Assembly: GCA_944472135.2 (NCBI GenBank)
Contig: OX235265.1
Coordinates: 93,156,984-93,220,983 of the forward strand
Length of the DNA stretch: 64,000 bases
Reading direction: 5' to 3'
Source of the DNA: Trichobilharzia regenti
Taxonomy: Eukaryota > Platyhelminthes > Trematoda > Strigeidida > Schistosomatidae
Both the position numbers and the translations under genes were made by a program. Shown piece by piece: positions 21,880 through 31,290 of the stretch (its first letter is position 1; every line of letters starts with the position of its first letter). A model generated the notes under the pieces. The model made no database searches. It saw nothing but the letters and a program-made list of their open reading frames with translations, and was not told the origin of the DNA.

Positions 21880-22579
21880 AGTCAGTCAGTCAATCATTTT
21901 AATGTTACCTGTTTCATGGTAAATATAACTAAAGTTCAAGGGTCATTTTCTCGACTCATCAGCTGGTTTTTTCAAACTTTAAACAACAACGTGGGCAAAA
22001 ACTGGGTGCTGATTAGATTCCTTATCTTACTGAAAAACAGTTACTTACGTTTAACAATTCATTTAAAATATATATATTAAATGCAGGCAATATCAATTTA
22101 TTATTTTCATCAGTGGTGACCTTTAATTTTTCTTTTTAAGTGTCACTGTCAAATGCATCTGTTATTTAAAGAAATTTAAGTCAAGCTTTTTATGAACTAC
22201 TTTAAAAAAAATGAAGAAATGAAATAATTCAAAATATGATATTGATTTTAATTTTAGCGGAAGATTTTAAAAGTCGCTATTATGTTCAATGTTGAATGAA
22301 ATAAAATTTAAAAAAAATGAAGATTATGTTTACATCAATCACTTTATCCTTGTCTTATGACCTAAGTATGTCTTATCTTGATATCACATGCAAATATTTC
22401 TGTCATATGGAGTGATCTTCGCATAATTTTTAATGGAAACAATGATTCCTATTTAAAATACACCTAACTGGATAATATATGATTCAGGAAATGCGTCAAA
22501 GTGAGGGTGAAATCAAATCTATAAAGTTGAATAAGAAAGACAATAAAAACATTGACAAAATTTCACGAATATTTGGCGA
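21880..22579. other. AT-rich stretch without recognised features
   Basis: About 700 bases of AT-rich sequence with homopolymer runs and short open frames only. I see no gene, SINE head or element end in it. Confidence 0.5.
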
Positions 22580-22593
22580 CTCTAGTGTCATAT

Positions 22594-24024
22594 ATGATGG
22601 AGAGGATTTGTAGCTCAGGTGGATGATTTTGATGAGGTTGTGTTCTCTAATCAGTTGGCCAGTTAATTTGTAAAGCTTTCATCGCCCTACTAGGCAACAT
22701 CCTCACTCACCTCAGCGCATACTTCAATTTATTGAAGTGAGCTTTTAGATTTCTCCACGAGTTTATTAATCATCTCTCCTGGTGACCACCTCGGACGTGA
22801 TTGGTTGTTTTTGTGTGGGTTTACACACCTTCTAGGCTACTTGTATCGGAACTGATTGTTTCTTTGACTTAAACCTTGACCTTTTGTGTGTGTGTGTGTG
22901 TGAAGTTTCTTTCTTATCGGTTGATAAATTTTGTCCATCTCGATGTGTCTATTGATTGATTGATGATTCACTGGAATGCCTGGCTGGCTTCTAAAAATTC
23001 TCTAGCATTCTTGTTGTTTCCTTGTCTAATATTTGAAAGTTGACTTTCCCAGTCGAATTGATGTCCATGGTTTTCTGTATGCAGCGATATGAGCGAGGGA
23101 GGGGATATCATGTCTTTTGACGCCTAGCTTGTGTTTGTTGAAACGAAGATGAAGGGGACGTCCAATGTTAAGAAAGATTTCTCATGGACGTCTTCCAAAA
23201 GAATGGATATCCACGGAATTTCATCAAAAGACATGCACCCCCAAGCCAACCTATCGAACCAAAAGGCCCCAAGGAAAGCACAAAGAAAATTGCCTTACCA
23301 TACATAAGGAATATCTCAGAAATCACTACAAGACTCGTCAAACCTTTAGAAATTGACGTCGCACACAAACCAACGAAATCACTTCACTAAGTTGTATGTC
23401 AACCAAAAGACTCAACAACGAAAGAAGATAAAACCAACATCATTTACAAAATAAATTGTAACAAATGCGATAAACACTGCATTGATCAAAGTGGACGTCC
23501 CCTTCATCTTCGTTTCAACAAACACAAGCTAGGCGTCAAAAGACATGATATCCCCTCCCTCGCTCATATCGCTGCATACAGAAAACCATGGACATCAATT
23601 CGACTGTGAAAGTCAACTTTCAAATATTAGACAAGGAAACAACAAGAATGCTAGAGAACTTTTAGAAGCCAGCCAGGCATTCCAGTGAATCATCAATCAA
23701 TCAATAGACACATCGAGATGGACAAAATTTATCAACCGATAAGAAAGAAACCTCACATACAAAGGGTCAAACTTCAATTCAAAGAAACAACCAGTTCCAA
23801 CACTACAAGTAGCTGCCTAGAAGGTGTGAAAACACACAAAAACAGCTAATCACGTCCGAGGTGGTTACCAGGAGAGATGATTAATAAACTCGTGGAGAAA
23901 TCTAAAAGCTCACTTCAATAAATTGAAGTATGCACTGAGGTGAGTGAGGATGTTGCCTAGTAGGGCGATGAAAGCTTTACAAATTAACTAGCCAACTGAT
24001 CAGAGAACACAACCACATGAGAAA
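22594..24024 (+). mobile_element. PLE-3 fold-back insertion with about 0.55-kb inverted arms
   Basis: Left arm 22594-23164 is the reverse complement of right arm 23485-24015, nearly identical by eye over the GIY-YIG end, the 3' UTR and the hammerhead. Between them 23165-23484 is single-copy and reads + strand (MDVFQKNGYPRNFIK... to KPLEIDVAHKPTKS). Flanks show an imperfect 14-bp direct repeat: CTCTAGTGTCATAT at 22580-22593 and CTCTTGTGTTATAT at 24025-24038. The left end carries the PLE-3 leader (GGATTTGTAGCTCAGGTGG); the right end stops about 45 bases earlier in the tail, as in the 51406 mini-element. Both arms share the same insertion in the hammerhead (CTGAGGTGAGTGAGG), so they derive from one template. 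Confidence 0.85.
23165..23610 (+). pseudogene. PLE-3 linker and GIY-YIG endonuclease fragment
   Basis: Open from MDVFQKNGYPRNFIKRHAPP through ISEITTRLVKPLEIDVAHKP to a stop at about 23390, then KINCNKCDKHCIDQSGRPLHLRFNKHKLGVKRHD and AAYRKPWTSIRL. The YIG box reads CIDQSGR, so both Tyr and Gly are altered. It has the same end as 17858-18507. RT catalytic domain absent. Confidence 0.7.
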
Positions 24025-24049
24025 CTCTTGTGTTATATTCAAATTAAGT

Positions 24050-24860
24050 TAGTGGTGCCATTGACTGTGAAGTAATTTATAATTTGCTTCAACACTGGGG
24101 AGTTAGTTCAGTGACGCCAACCTTTATCAGACTCATACAACAGCTACACGTGATAAGACTCAGTGAAGCCTTTGAAGTTAAGACAGGATTAAGACAAAGC
24201 TGACTCCAATCGCTAATGATATTCCTCATTATGTTGAAATGAAACATATAGCTGACCATGGGGAATGAGAAGAAAGGGGCGTACCAATGGTCATCGAGAA
24301 GACGCTTGAAGATTTGGCCTTCACCGATGATTTATGTCTAATGTTATACAAAATCGAAGAGTTGAACGGTGGCATTGCTTCAACTGTAGGCAGCGGCACT
24401 GATGTCGGACTCAGTTGGCTGTCAGAAAAGCAACACAGACCTTCCTCCACTCTGAAATTAGAGTATTCGGATTTTTAGCATTGAAGTCAATTAGGTCAGC
24501 GCTCCTATGTGCTTCAGCGAATCGGCGAAAGTATCGCCAGTAGCACTCTTCAACAGACTAGTGTAGACGTTCATTAGCAGTTGCCTTCCCTGGCTAGATA
24601 CTGAAGCTCAGACGTATAGAACGAATAAACAAAATGATACACTGGCAACGAATCGACCAAGAACCTATCGGCCATCAAGTATGCCGAAAGAAATGGCGAT
24701 GAATTAGATACACGCTGAGGAAACTACCGAGTGACATCCCACCAATGCAGGCCGTTGAGTGGAACCCGAATGTGAAAAGACAAGATGGTTTCGGTTTCGA
24801 GGATGACATGGAGGAGCGAGCTGACAAGAGACAGCATGTAACAGAATAAAATGGAGATTT
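24050..24860 (+). pseudogene. RTE-type retrotransposon, RT C-terminus and 3' part
   Basis: Degenerate RTE copy: TFIRLIQQLH and RLSEAFEVKTGLRQS-type words at 24120-24200, then LEDLAFTDDLCLML at 24305-24345 (FADD box read as FTDD), then the C-terminal part with RRKWRWIRYTLRKLPSD near 24690-24740. Ends near 24860 without a clear tail. Stops and frameshifts throughout. Confidence 0.65.
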
Positions 24861-24949
24861 ACTTTTTAAACCTGATTATCTACTAGGAACTCAATAAAAT
24901 AATAATTTTATACAGTTGGTTTGCAAGGATTAGTTTTGTTTTTAGGAGT

Positions 24950-25310
24950 CGATCACAGATTGATATTGGTTAGAGAACCATTGAAAACCAGGATTGGGGT
25001 ACTGGACAGCTCTTTCATGCCACTGGTTTGGGAATCATCGGAAGTACGCACCCACTGCCTCGGTTTGAACCCGAGACAAGACAAGCTCGTATAGCATTCA
25101 ACTACTGGGACCGAGTTCATTGACCAACGCATGAATTCTAACTTCTATCAATTCGTGATTTAGCGTGACCACCAACCAGTGTCGTCAGTGAGATATCCAT
25201 CCCCAGTGGATGCGTACTGCCGATGATTCCCAAACTAGGCTGGTGAAACAGCTGTCCAATACTCCTTGGCGGTTTTCAATGGTTCTCTAACTGATGGCGA
25301 TCCGTGATCA
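24950..25310. repeat. SM-alpha-like SINE pair: inverted copy plus direct fragment
   Basis: 24950-25185 is a minus-strand copy (on +: AACCATTGAAAACCAGG, then CGGTTTGAACCCGAG as reversed B box, then CAAGCTCGT). 25195-25310 is a plus-strand 3' piece with GCGTACTGCCGATGATTCCCAAACTAGG followed by GGTTTTCAATGGTTCTC. The hammerhead-like core is degraded in both. Lies just left of the gypsy insertion. Confidence 0.6.
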
Positions 25311-25488
25311 ACTCGTAGAAACAATAATTGTAAATAAATAAGTGAAATGGCTGAAAAGTAGTTCTGAGTACCGAAAAAGTTTGGAGAAAGTGAATGTGTA
25401 TAACAAGCGCCAAGTTCGTGTTCTGCTAAAATTCTATTCCACTTATTATCTGGATATGTACACAGCTTTTGAAATGAAGAAGAGGTCA

Positions 25489-25890
25489 TGTTATAACTGT
25501 AGGGAATTAAATGAGGACGTTGTCGCCTTGTTCTGTCTGTGCCTGACTAATATGCCTATCTGCTTGTGGTACCTTCCGATTCAGTAAACCACGCAAATAT
25601 CAAAAGACAAAGGCTGGCCTGTGACTGTATATTGTAGTACAACAACTACGACAAAGAACTTATTTAGGAAAACAACACATGGTATTTATACATTTTTACA
25701 ACAATACAGACAGCTAACAGCATTTGAAATAATTGATCGTAATAATCAATAACAAAGTGCGTGGGAAATGATGATATACCATTTATGCGAGATTAACAGC
25801 CGTTGAAATAATTGATCAGTAACAAAGTGCGTGGGACCATTTATGCAGATTAACAGTATTGATCATAACAAAGTGCGTGGGATCCTATCA
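25489..25890 (-). mobile_element. 3' LTR of the gypsy element
   Basis: 402-bp LTR. Minus strand begins TGATAGGATCCCACGC (25890) and ends GTTATAACA (25489), the same termini as the solo LTR at 11792-12219, with good similarity over the R/U5 part. TATA box at 25681-25692. U3 holds three repeats of a CCCACGCACTTTGTTA unit. The flanking base word GGTCA (25484-25488) is a candidate TSD. Confidence 0.92.
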
Positions 25891-28800
25891 CCTCTCCCCG
25901 TAAAAAGTGTAGGACTTGCTTTTTGGATCTATTTGAAAAGGTTTCGGAGCTCTTCTTTGTCGAGTTGACCTTCGCGTGGTACTGGATAGAGTGTGATCTG
26001 TGTCCCGGGCTTCCGGCTGCGGAAGATTAAATGTATCTACTAATACTTCTAACGTGAGGTCTCGTCTCCCATTGTCGGGTCTATCTGACGCATCTCGTAT
26101 ATGATTCGTGTGTCTGACACATAACTGTCCTTCTACATTCACTTTGTATAAAACCCTTCCTTTCTGCCCCACTATTTGTCCTCGAATCCATCTCGGAGGT
26201 GAATAGCGAAAATCTCGTACATAAACTTGCTGATACAATTTGAAAACTCGACGTTTAGCTCCGTGATGGCGATTGAATTGGTTTTCCATTTTTGTATTTC
26301 TGCAGCCCTGCTTTACTTGCCTAGGCTTAATTGAGTCGAGGGCAGTTCTGATCTTCCGGCCAAACATAATTTCCGCTGGGGATAACTGATTTGGGGCGGA
26401 AGGATTTGGCGTCGTACGATAATGCAGCAAGAATCTATCCAAAATTTCTTCTGTTGTTCCCTCCCCCTTCGCTTTTGCATAAGCACGCTTAAAGGTGTCG
26501 ACGAAACGTTCAGCCTGTCCATTCGATTGGGGATGATACGGGGGGCTACGAATATGCTGGATGCCAAACAGTTTGCAGAAATCTGAGAACAGTGATGAGG
26601 TGAACTGCGATCCATTATCGGACACCAGAACATCAGGCATACCAAAACGACAGAATAGTTGACGTAGGTGGGACACTGTTGCAATTGATGTGGCAGAATG
26701 CATAGGAAATATCTCTGGCCATTTGGAAAACGCGTCGACACATATTAAGAAATGCATACTATTGAACGGTCCAGCGAAGTCAACATGAACACGGGACCAT
26801 GGTTTGTCCGGTCGTGGCCAGGAACATAGTTCTGTCTTGCGTGGGCACTTTGATGCTTGAGCACATTTACTACATTTGCGAACGAGGTCTTCGATATGGT
26901 CATCGATGTTGGGCCAGTAAACATAACTGCGAGCGATCGCCTTCATTCTCCCAACACCAGGATGTGATGTATGAAGCTGACGAAGCACATGGTTACGAAG
27001 ATTAGCTGGAACCACAACACGATCAGCAAACATTATGCATTCATTAACGATGGATAAGGATTGGCGTCGCTGGTAAAACTGTTTTAAAACATTTGAATGA
27101 ACATGTGGAGGCCAGCCAAATCGGATGAACTTTGATACTTGCTGTAAAACTGGATCACGCAGTGTGTGGCTGGCAACCTCAACTGCAGTCACCGGAAGAA
27201 GTTGAGTCGCGCCTACCAGAACTCTGTTTACATCATCTTCAACAGAGATGGATGCAATAACAACATCCTCGCTTTCCAACTTCTGATGGCTTAGCAGCCG
27301 TGATAATGCATCTACCTGGCCAAATTCAGAGGTAGGTTTGTATTTGATATCAAAATTATATCCCAGTAACATGACAGCCCACCTTTGAAGCCGATTCGCA
27401 GTGTACACTGGAATGCCCTTTTTCGAACCAAATATCGACAACAGGGGTTTATGGTCAGTAAATAGGGTGAATTTCCTACCATGAAGCATTTTGTGAAACT
27501 TTTTGACTGCGAAGATAAGCGCCAAACCTTCTTTCTCAATTTGGCTATATTTGCGTTCGGTTGTATTCAGTGTTCTAGATGCATGTGCAATAGCTTTCTC
27601 CCTTCCGTCAGGAAAACGATGAGATATAACAGCACCAATACCATAGTCGGATGCATCTGCAGCAAGGATGATTTCAAGACTTGGATCATAATAAGTAAGC
27701 AGCATGTCTGACTGGAGTAACGATTTTACTTTTTTAAATGCATTTTGACATTCAGGTGACCAATTCCATTTTGCATTTTTCGATAACAGGCGATTCAGTG
27801 GAGCACGTATGCGATGAAGCTCTGGTAGAAATGCACTGTAATAGCTGATGAGGCCAAGGAAAGATCGCAGAGTGGCAACATTAGTGGGAGCGGGCATATT
27901 CTGAATAGCACGTACATTTTCTGGGTCTGGTCGACGTCCATGTTGATCGAAAATGAACCCAAGATACTTTACTGAATCCATGAAAAATGTACATTTATCC
28001 TCTTTAAGGTAGAACCCAAACTCTGACATTTTGGATAGCACAGCGTCAAGTCGATCAAACAATTCAGACTTACTACTCCCTGTGATTATCACATCGTCGA
28101 GGTAGACAGCAACACCAGGTTGGTTAGCAAGCATAGTATCCATGATCTGCTGAAAAATTGCGGGTGCTGGTTTCACACCAAATGGTAAGCGAGTAAACTG
28201 GTAGAGACCTCTATGAGTGTTGATTGTTAGCAACTCTCGAGACTTTGGTTCAACTTCTATTTGAAGGTAAGCATCAGCAAGGTCAATTTTTGCAAAACAT
28301 TTTCCACCATTAAGTTTGACGAATAAGTCTTCTTGAATTGGTAATGGATAAGCATGATCCTCTAGAGCATCATTTAACCCAGTTGAGAAATCTGCACACA
28401 GGCGAATGGAACCATTTGCTTTGCGTACAACAACTATAGGGGCAGCCCAGGGCGAATACGTTACTGGTTTGATGACACCCAATGCTTCCAGTCTGTCGAG
28501 TTCATTCTCAACCAATGTGACAGCAGCATACGGAACTGGACGTTTTGGACGAAAAACTGGCTTCGCGTTTGGCTTTAGAGACAAAACAACTTGGGTAAAT
28601 TTGCAGCAACCAAGTTTGTCCTGGAAGACAGAAGCGTGCTTTTGACGCAGGCGTTGCAAGAGAGACTGATCAGATACATGTCCGGGAACAACGTTATGTG
28701 GTGAGGACGAAACATTAGAGCATACTGAATTTAATGGTACATTGAAGATATGGAGCTTGTCTAACCAGTCAAGACCAAGCAAATTCAAATCATGGTAGTT

Positions 28801-29805
28801 TGTAACGTAACATACACCATTGAAGTGATGCTCACCAAACTGAACCTGGCAATTTATCTCACCCACGAGTTTCAGTATATCTCCAGAGGCATTCTTAGCG
28901 ACATGCTCGGTCGGCAGAATCTGTGGGCACCCAAGTTTGCGCCACGTAGTTCGGGAAATTAAGGTGATATCTGATGCCGTATCCAACTGAAGACGAATAT
29001 GTTTGCCGTTAATACCTAGTGTAATGTACTTACGTTTGCTGGCGAAATCGACTTTGGAAGTTGTGAAAATGGTCTGTACTCGAGGAGATTGTTTCGGCTT
29101 GAAACGACTACTTCTGTTCCTCACCGAAGAATTTTTCTGCGGTGGACAGTAACCCTCCTTATGTCCAAAACGGTGACAATTACGGCATTTATGTTTCTTG
29201 AAAGGACAGAACTTGACAAAATGCCACGAACCACAGTGCCAGCACACTGAAGGAGGTTTAGCTGAATTCTGAGACTGACGTGCTGTGTGCTTAACGGTGA
29301 TCGGAGGACTTTTCACTGTGTTAATTGAACCAAATTCAGACGACTGTCGTTTGCACTCCACCATAGCAGTATCGTGCTTCAAGTTGATTAAGCGTAGGCA
29401 TTCTGCTGTCACCATTTGTAAAGTCATTTTCGGGTCTTGTTCCACGAGTGACAGAAGTCGAGTTCTTATGTCAGTATCTTCTGGGTTCTTCAACCCACAA
29501 ATAAAAATCAAACACTTGAACTGATCTGATGTCATTTCGTGTGGTTTGAACCTTTCACATTCCTTGTTCACTTTGCCAGCGTAAGTGACATAATCATCGG
29601 AAGGCATTTTTGTCAACTGAAAACATTGATACCGAATATTAAACATGGATGACTGTTCACCAAAGATTTGTGATAAAACGGTGACTGTCTCATCGAATGA
29701 TAACTCACGTGGGTTCTTAGGCAGAATGAAGTTAACATATCTGTTGTGCTCAACAGTACCAAGTTTTCTTAGTAACAATCGGACTTTGGCAGCATCATCA
29801 AACAT
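25888..29805 (-). CDS. Ty3/gypsy Gag-Pol polyprotein, 5'-incomplete
   Basis: 1305-residue open frame. Domains in order: Gag; two zinc knuckles at 188-200 (CX2CX3HX4C, unusual spacing) and 207-220 (CX2CX4HX4C); aspartic protease with LDTAS at 274-278 (DTA rather than DTG); RT with IDLADAY near 507 and YLDD at 568-571; RNase H with AADAS and TDHK near 717 and 784; integrase with an H/H/C/C finger (945, 948, 978, 981) and D1009, D1063, E1099 (DD35E); and a C-terminal GPY/F-like region. Gag and Pol are in one frame. The listed Met is not the true start: the frame stays open upstream through SISEFNYDPISG-like Gag sequence. The stop TGA overlaps the first bases of the 3' LTR. Catalytic residues look intact, but the element lacks its 5' end. 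Confidence 0.93.
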   Translation of the reverse strand: MFDDAAKVRLLLRKLGTVEHNRYVNFILPKNPRELSFDETVTVLSQIFGEQSSMFNIRYQCFQLTKMPSDDYVTYAGKVNKECERFKPHEMTSDQFKCLIFICGLKNPEDTDIRTRLLSLVEQDPKMTLQMVTAECLRLINLKHDTAMVECKRQSSEFGSINTVKSPPITVKHTARQSQNSAKPPSVCWHCGSWHFVKFCPFKKHKCRNCHRFGHKEGYCPPQKNSSVRNRSSRFKPKQSPRVQTIFTTSKVDFASKRKYITLGINGKHIRLQLDTASDITLISRTTWRKLGCPQILPTEHVAKNASGDILKLVGEINCQVQFGEHHFNGVCYVTNYHDLNLLGLDWLDKLHIFNVPLNSVCSNVSSSPHNVVPGHVSDQSLLQRLRQKHASVFQDKLGCCKFTQVVLSLKPNAKPVFRPKRPVPYAAVTLVENELDRLEALGVIKPVTYSPWAAPIVVVRKANGSIRLCADFSTGLNDALEDHAYPLPIQEDLFVKLNGGKCFAKIDLADAYLQIEVEPKSRELLTINTHRGLYQFTRLPFGVKPAPAIFQQIMDTMLANQPGVAVYLDDVIITGSSKSELFDRLDAVLSKMSEFGFYLKEDKCTFFMDSVKYLGFIFDQHGRRPDPENVRAIQNMPAPTNVATLRSFLGLISYYSAFLPELHRIRAPLNRLLSKNAKWNWSPECQNAFKKVKSLLQSDMLLTYYDPSLEIILAADASDYGIGAVISHRFPDGREKAIAHASRTLNTTERKYSQIEKEGLALIFAVKKFHKMLHGRKFTLFTDHKPLLSIFGSKKGIPVYTANRLQRWAVMLLGYNFDIKYKPTSEFGQVDALSRLLSHQKLESEDVVIASISVEDDVNRVLVGATQLLPVTAVEVASHTLRDPVLQQVSKFIRFGWPPHVHSNVLKQFYQRRQSLSIVNECIMFADRVVVPANLRNHVLRQLHTSHPGVGRMKAIARSYVYWPNIDDHIEDLVRKCSKCAQASKCPRKTELCSWPRPDKPWSRVHVDFAGPFNSMHFLICVDAFSKWPEIFPMHSATSIATVSHLRQLFCRFGMPDVLVSDNGSQFTSSLFSDFCKLFGIQHIRSPPYHPQSNGQAERFVDTFKRAYAKAKGEGTTEEILDRFLLHYRTTPNPSAPNQLSPAEIMFGRKIRTALDSIKPRQVKQGCRNTKMENQFNRHHGAKRRVFKLYQQVYVRDFRYSPPRWIRGQIVGQKGRVLYKVNVEGQLCVRHTNHIRDASDRPDNGRRDLTLEVLVDTFNLPQPEARDTDHTLSSTTRRSTRQRRAPKPFQIDPKSKSYTFYGER
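25891..25899 (-). promoter_or_regulatory. Polypurine tract of the gypsy element
   Basis: Minus strand GGGGAGAGG directly abuts the LTR start TGATAG, the expected position and composition of the primer for plus-strand DNA synthesis. It codes for the last Gly-Glu-Arg residues of Pol, so it lies inside the reading frame. Confidence 0.8.
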
Positions 29806-29895
29806 GTAGCATTCAATACGGAAAACGTCTTCGTAACGATTGAACCATGCATCAAATACGAGACCAGATATTGGGTCGTAGTTGAACTCACTGAT

Positions 29896-29911
29896 GGATC
29901 CTATCAGGTCG
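29896..29911 (-). other. Possible scar of a deleted 5' LTR plus TSD
   Basis: GGATCCTATCA (29896-29906) is identical to the outermost 11 bases of the LTR in the orientation expected for the element's 5' end. GGTCG after it matches the left flank GGTCA in four of five bases. If real, about 390 bp of LTR, the primer binding site and the start of gag were deleted. Against this, the frame stays open across the point and a chance match cannot be excluded. Confidence 0.45.
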
Positions 29912-30176
29912 AGACCACTGAGAGATAAGAATATGAAATAAAAGAAAGGGTCAGATGTCCAGTGAGATACATCTGACAGAAATTAATTGGAACTTAGGTT
30001 TGACGTTCTAGTAATGCATATTTACAAATAGGCAGGTGATACCAGTGTCGCCACCCCCCACTTATTATTGAATTCAAAGATAATAAATAATACAGCAATC
30101 TGTCTAAATCATTCAACTGTCTAACTTTCCACAGAGAAAAATGCATCAAGTTTACTCATTCCAACTTTGTTTTAAC
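29912..30176. other. Unassigned sequence right of the gypsy element
   Basis: 265 bases without a gene. The minus strand reads TGGCGACACTGG near 30045-30056, faintly like a primer binding site, but no LTR end (GTTATAACA) precedes it. If it were the element's leader, the scar at 29896 would be coincidental. Confidence 0.3.
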
Positions 30177-30785
30177 AACCTACCTACGTTCCATATTAGT
30201 TTGTTTATCAGATGTATCACACAGTGAGTGAAACAGTATTATTTACTAGATAACTTTTCAAACACAATTTATTACTGTTCATAATCATATCAATCAATTG
30301 TAATCACACGACTTTGAAACTTGAGTTTTATAGTTTCCTTTGTCTTCTCCTATTTGTCATAGGGGTAAAAGAATTTTCCAGATATCTGTGTGGACAGGTG
30401 TTGCATCGTTCCTATTACACGTGTTGGTTTGCAGTTGATTCGATAAACAAAGCTTCTGTTATCTGATGAAATGTTTAAGTGACAGAGCACAAAAACTATG
30501 TATTACCAAGGAAAATCTAAGACAGGAATCGATACACATAAAAGAAACCTTGAAACTTAATAATTACCCGGATAAATTAGTCAAGAAATATGTAAGTAAA
30601 TGTAAAAATAAAATAAATAATGATAATAGCGATAGTGATAATAATAACAATAATAATAATAGTGATAATAATAATATTATTATTAATGATGACATCAACA
30701 ATAGGGAATCTAAATCATCAGTAGTAATCTCATACAAGGAAGTAACCTCGAAAGCCTTACGGAGAATTCTTAACAAGGCAGGTTA

Positions 30786-30983
30786 AGTTTTTTTTTATAT
30801 TTTTGATTACAGCTTGATTCCACACCGTAGTTTTGGGACAAGTGTGGAATTTTCAGCGTGGATATCGGTAGCCCAAGATTCGCAGGCCGACCATAGATAT
30901 CAGGTGTGCGTCGGCGTGGGCTCGAACCCCGGACCATGTGCATGGTCGGCGAGAGTCCTAACCACTGTGCCACAGACACACAC
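30786..30983 (-). repeat. tRNA-derived SINE, family 3
   Basis: About 200 bp. Minus strand begins TCTGTGGCACAGTGGTTAGG (A box TGGCACAGTGG), has the B box GGGGTTCGAGCC 30-40 bases on, then a body ending in an AT-rich run near 30786. A second copy in the other orientation is at 40033-40230, with high similarity over the full length. It lies in a PLE-4 copy whose uninterrupted counterparts (1-1190, 59893-61110) lack it. Confidence 0.8.
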
Positions 30984-31087
30984 AAAGGGGCTGGAATTCA
31001 AACGAGCCACAAACTCAATTCGAAACAAGCTTTATCGGTTGAAGGATCCTGTCAGTGAAGCTTTTAAAACAAAACAATTCAGTTTAT

Positions 31088-31290
31088 TTCGATAAAGAAA
31101 GGAAGACGAAATTTGCAGTATAAAATGATATCATTCTATTTCACAGGTTCTCATCAGCTGCAGACTACCTGAAATTACAATGGTTATACAGATAATAATA
31201 ACATACTTTAATGTTCGAATGGTGGTAGAAAAGAGATACTATAAAATTGACGCATCTTTATCGAAATTTATCAAGGGAACCAAATGTATG
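31088..31290 (-). mobile_element. Mini-PLE (203 bp) with hammerhead, 12-bp TSD
   Basis: Insertion flanked by the perfect direct repeat AATTCAGTTTAT (31076-31087 and 31291-31302). Removing it and one repeat restores the PLE-4 reading FKTKQFSLS as in the copy at 1-1190. On its minus strand it starts CATACATTTGGTTCCCTTG, which is the inverted form of the PLE-2 tail end (compare 3985-4015). It continues through short AT-rich sequence to a hammerhead and ends shortly after. No coding sequence. Interpreted as a non-autonomous derivative of PLE-2. Confidence 0.8.
31114..31162 (-). ncRNA. Hammerhead ribozyme in the mini-PLE, PLE-2 type
   Basis: Minus strand: TGCAG (stem I), CTGATGA core, a short stem II closed by G-U, GAA, a long stem III made of ATAGAATGAT and ATCATTTTAT (one G-U pair, no spare loop, so it might act as a dimer), A at the cleavage position, then CTGCA closing stem I with five pairs. 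All invariant core bases are present. The best-preserved member of this type. Confidence 0.65.

Larger units (their letters stand above)
17423..21880 (-). mobile_element. PLE-3 Penelope-like element, host of two nested insertions
   Basis: A PLE read on the minus strand, from RT N-terminal blocks right of 20000 to the tail at 17423. The part between 19674 and 20225 holds LTDILQKMKTESFIDAETFELLRPSGSNAP, PKVHKK and, nearer 19700-19830, LFANVPVTE and CTLNVQFSFTNE. The part left of 18516 holds the FLDIL region and GIY-YIG domain. Merlin (18516-19665) and a second PLE (20242-21779) interrupt it. Removing Merlin and one TSD copy joins FTNEIYRQK directly to the region before IPFLDIL. So the RT catalytic box had already been deleted before Merlin landed. 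The left end begins with the PLE-3 leader and a hammerhead on the minus strand. How far it extends right of 21795 is uncertain. Confidence 0.75.

Noticed and set aside
29340..29805. Start of the Gag-Pol protein at the Met at 29805
   Set aside because: The frame is open further upstream with Gag-like sequence, so this Met is internal.
30045..30056. Primer binding site of the gypsy element
   Set aside because: TGGCGACACTGG on the minus strand is suggestive, but the LTR terminus GTTATAACA is not next to it and the tRNA match is unverified.
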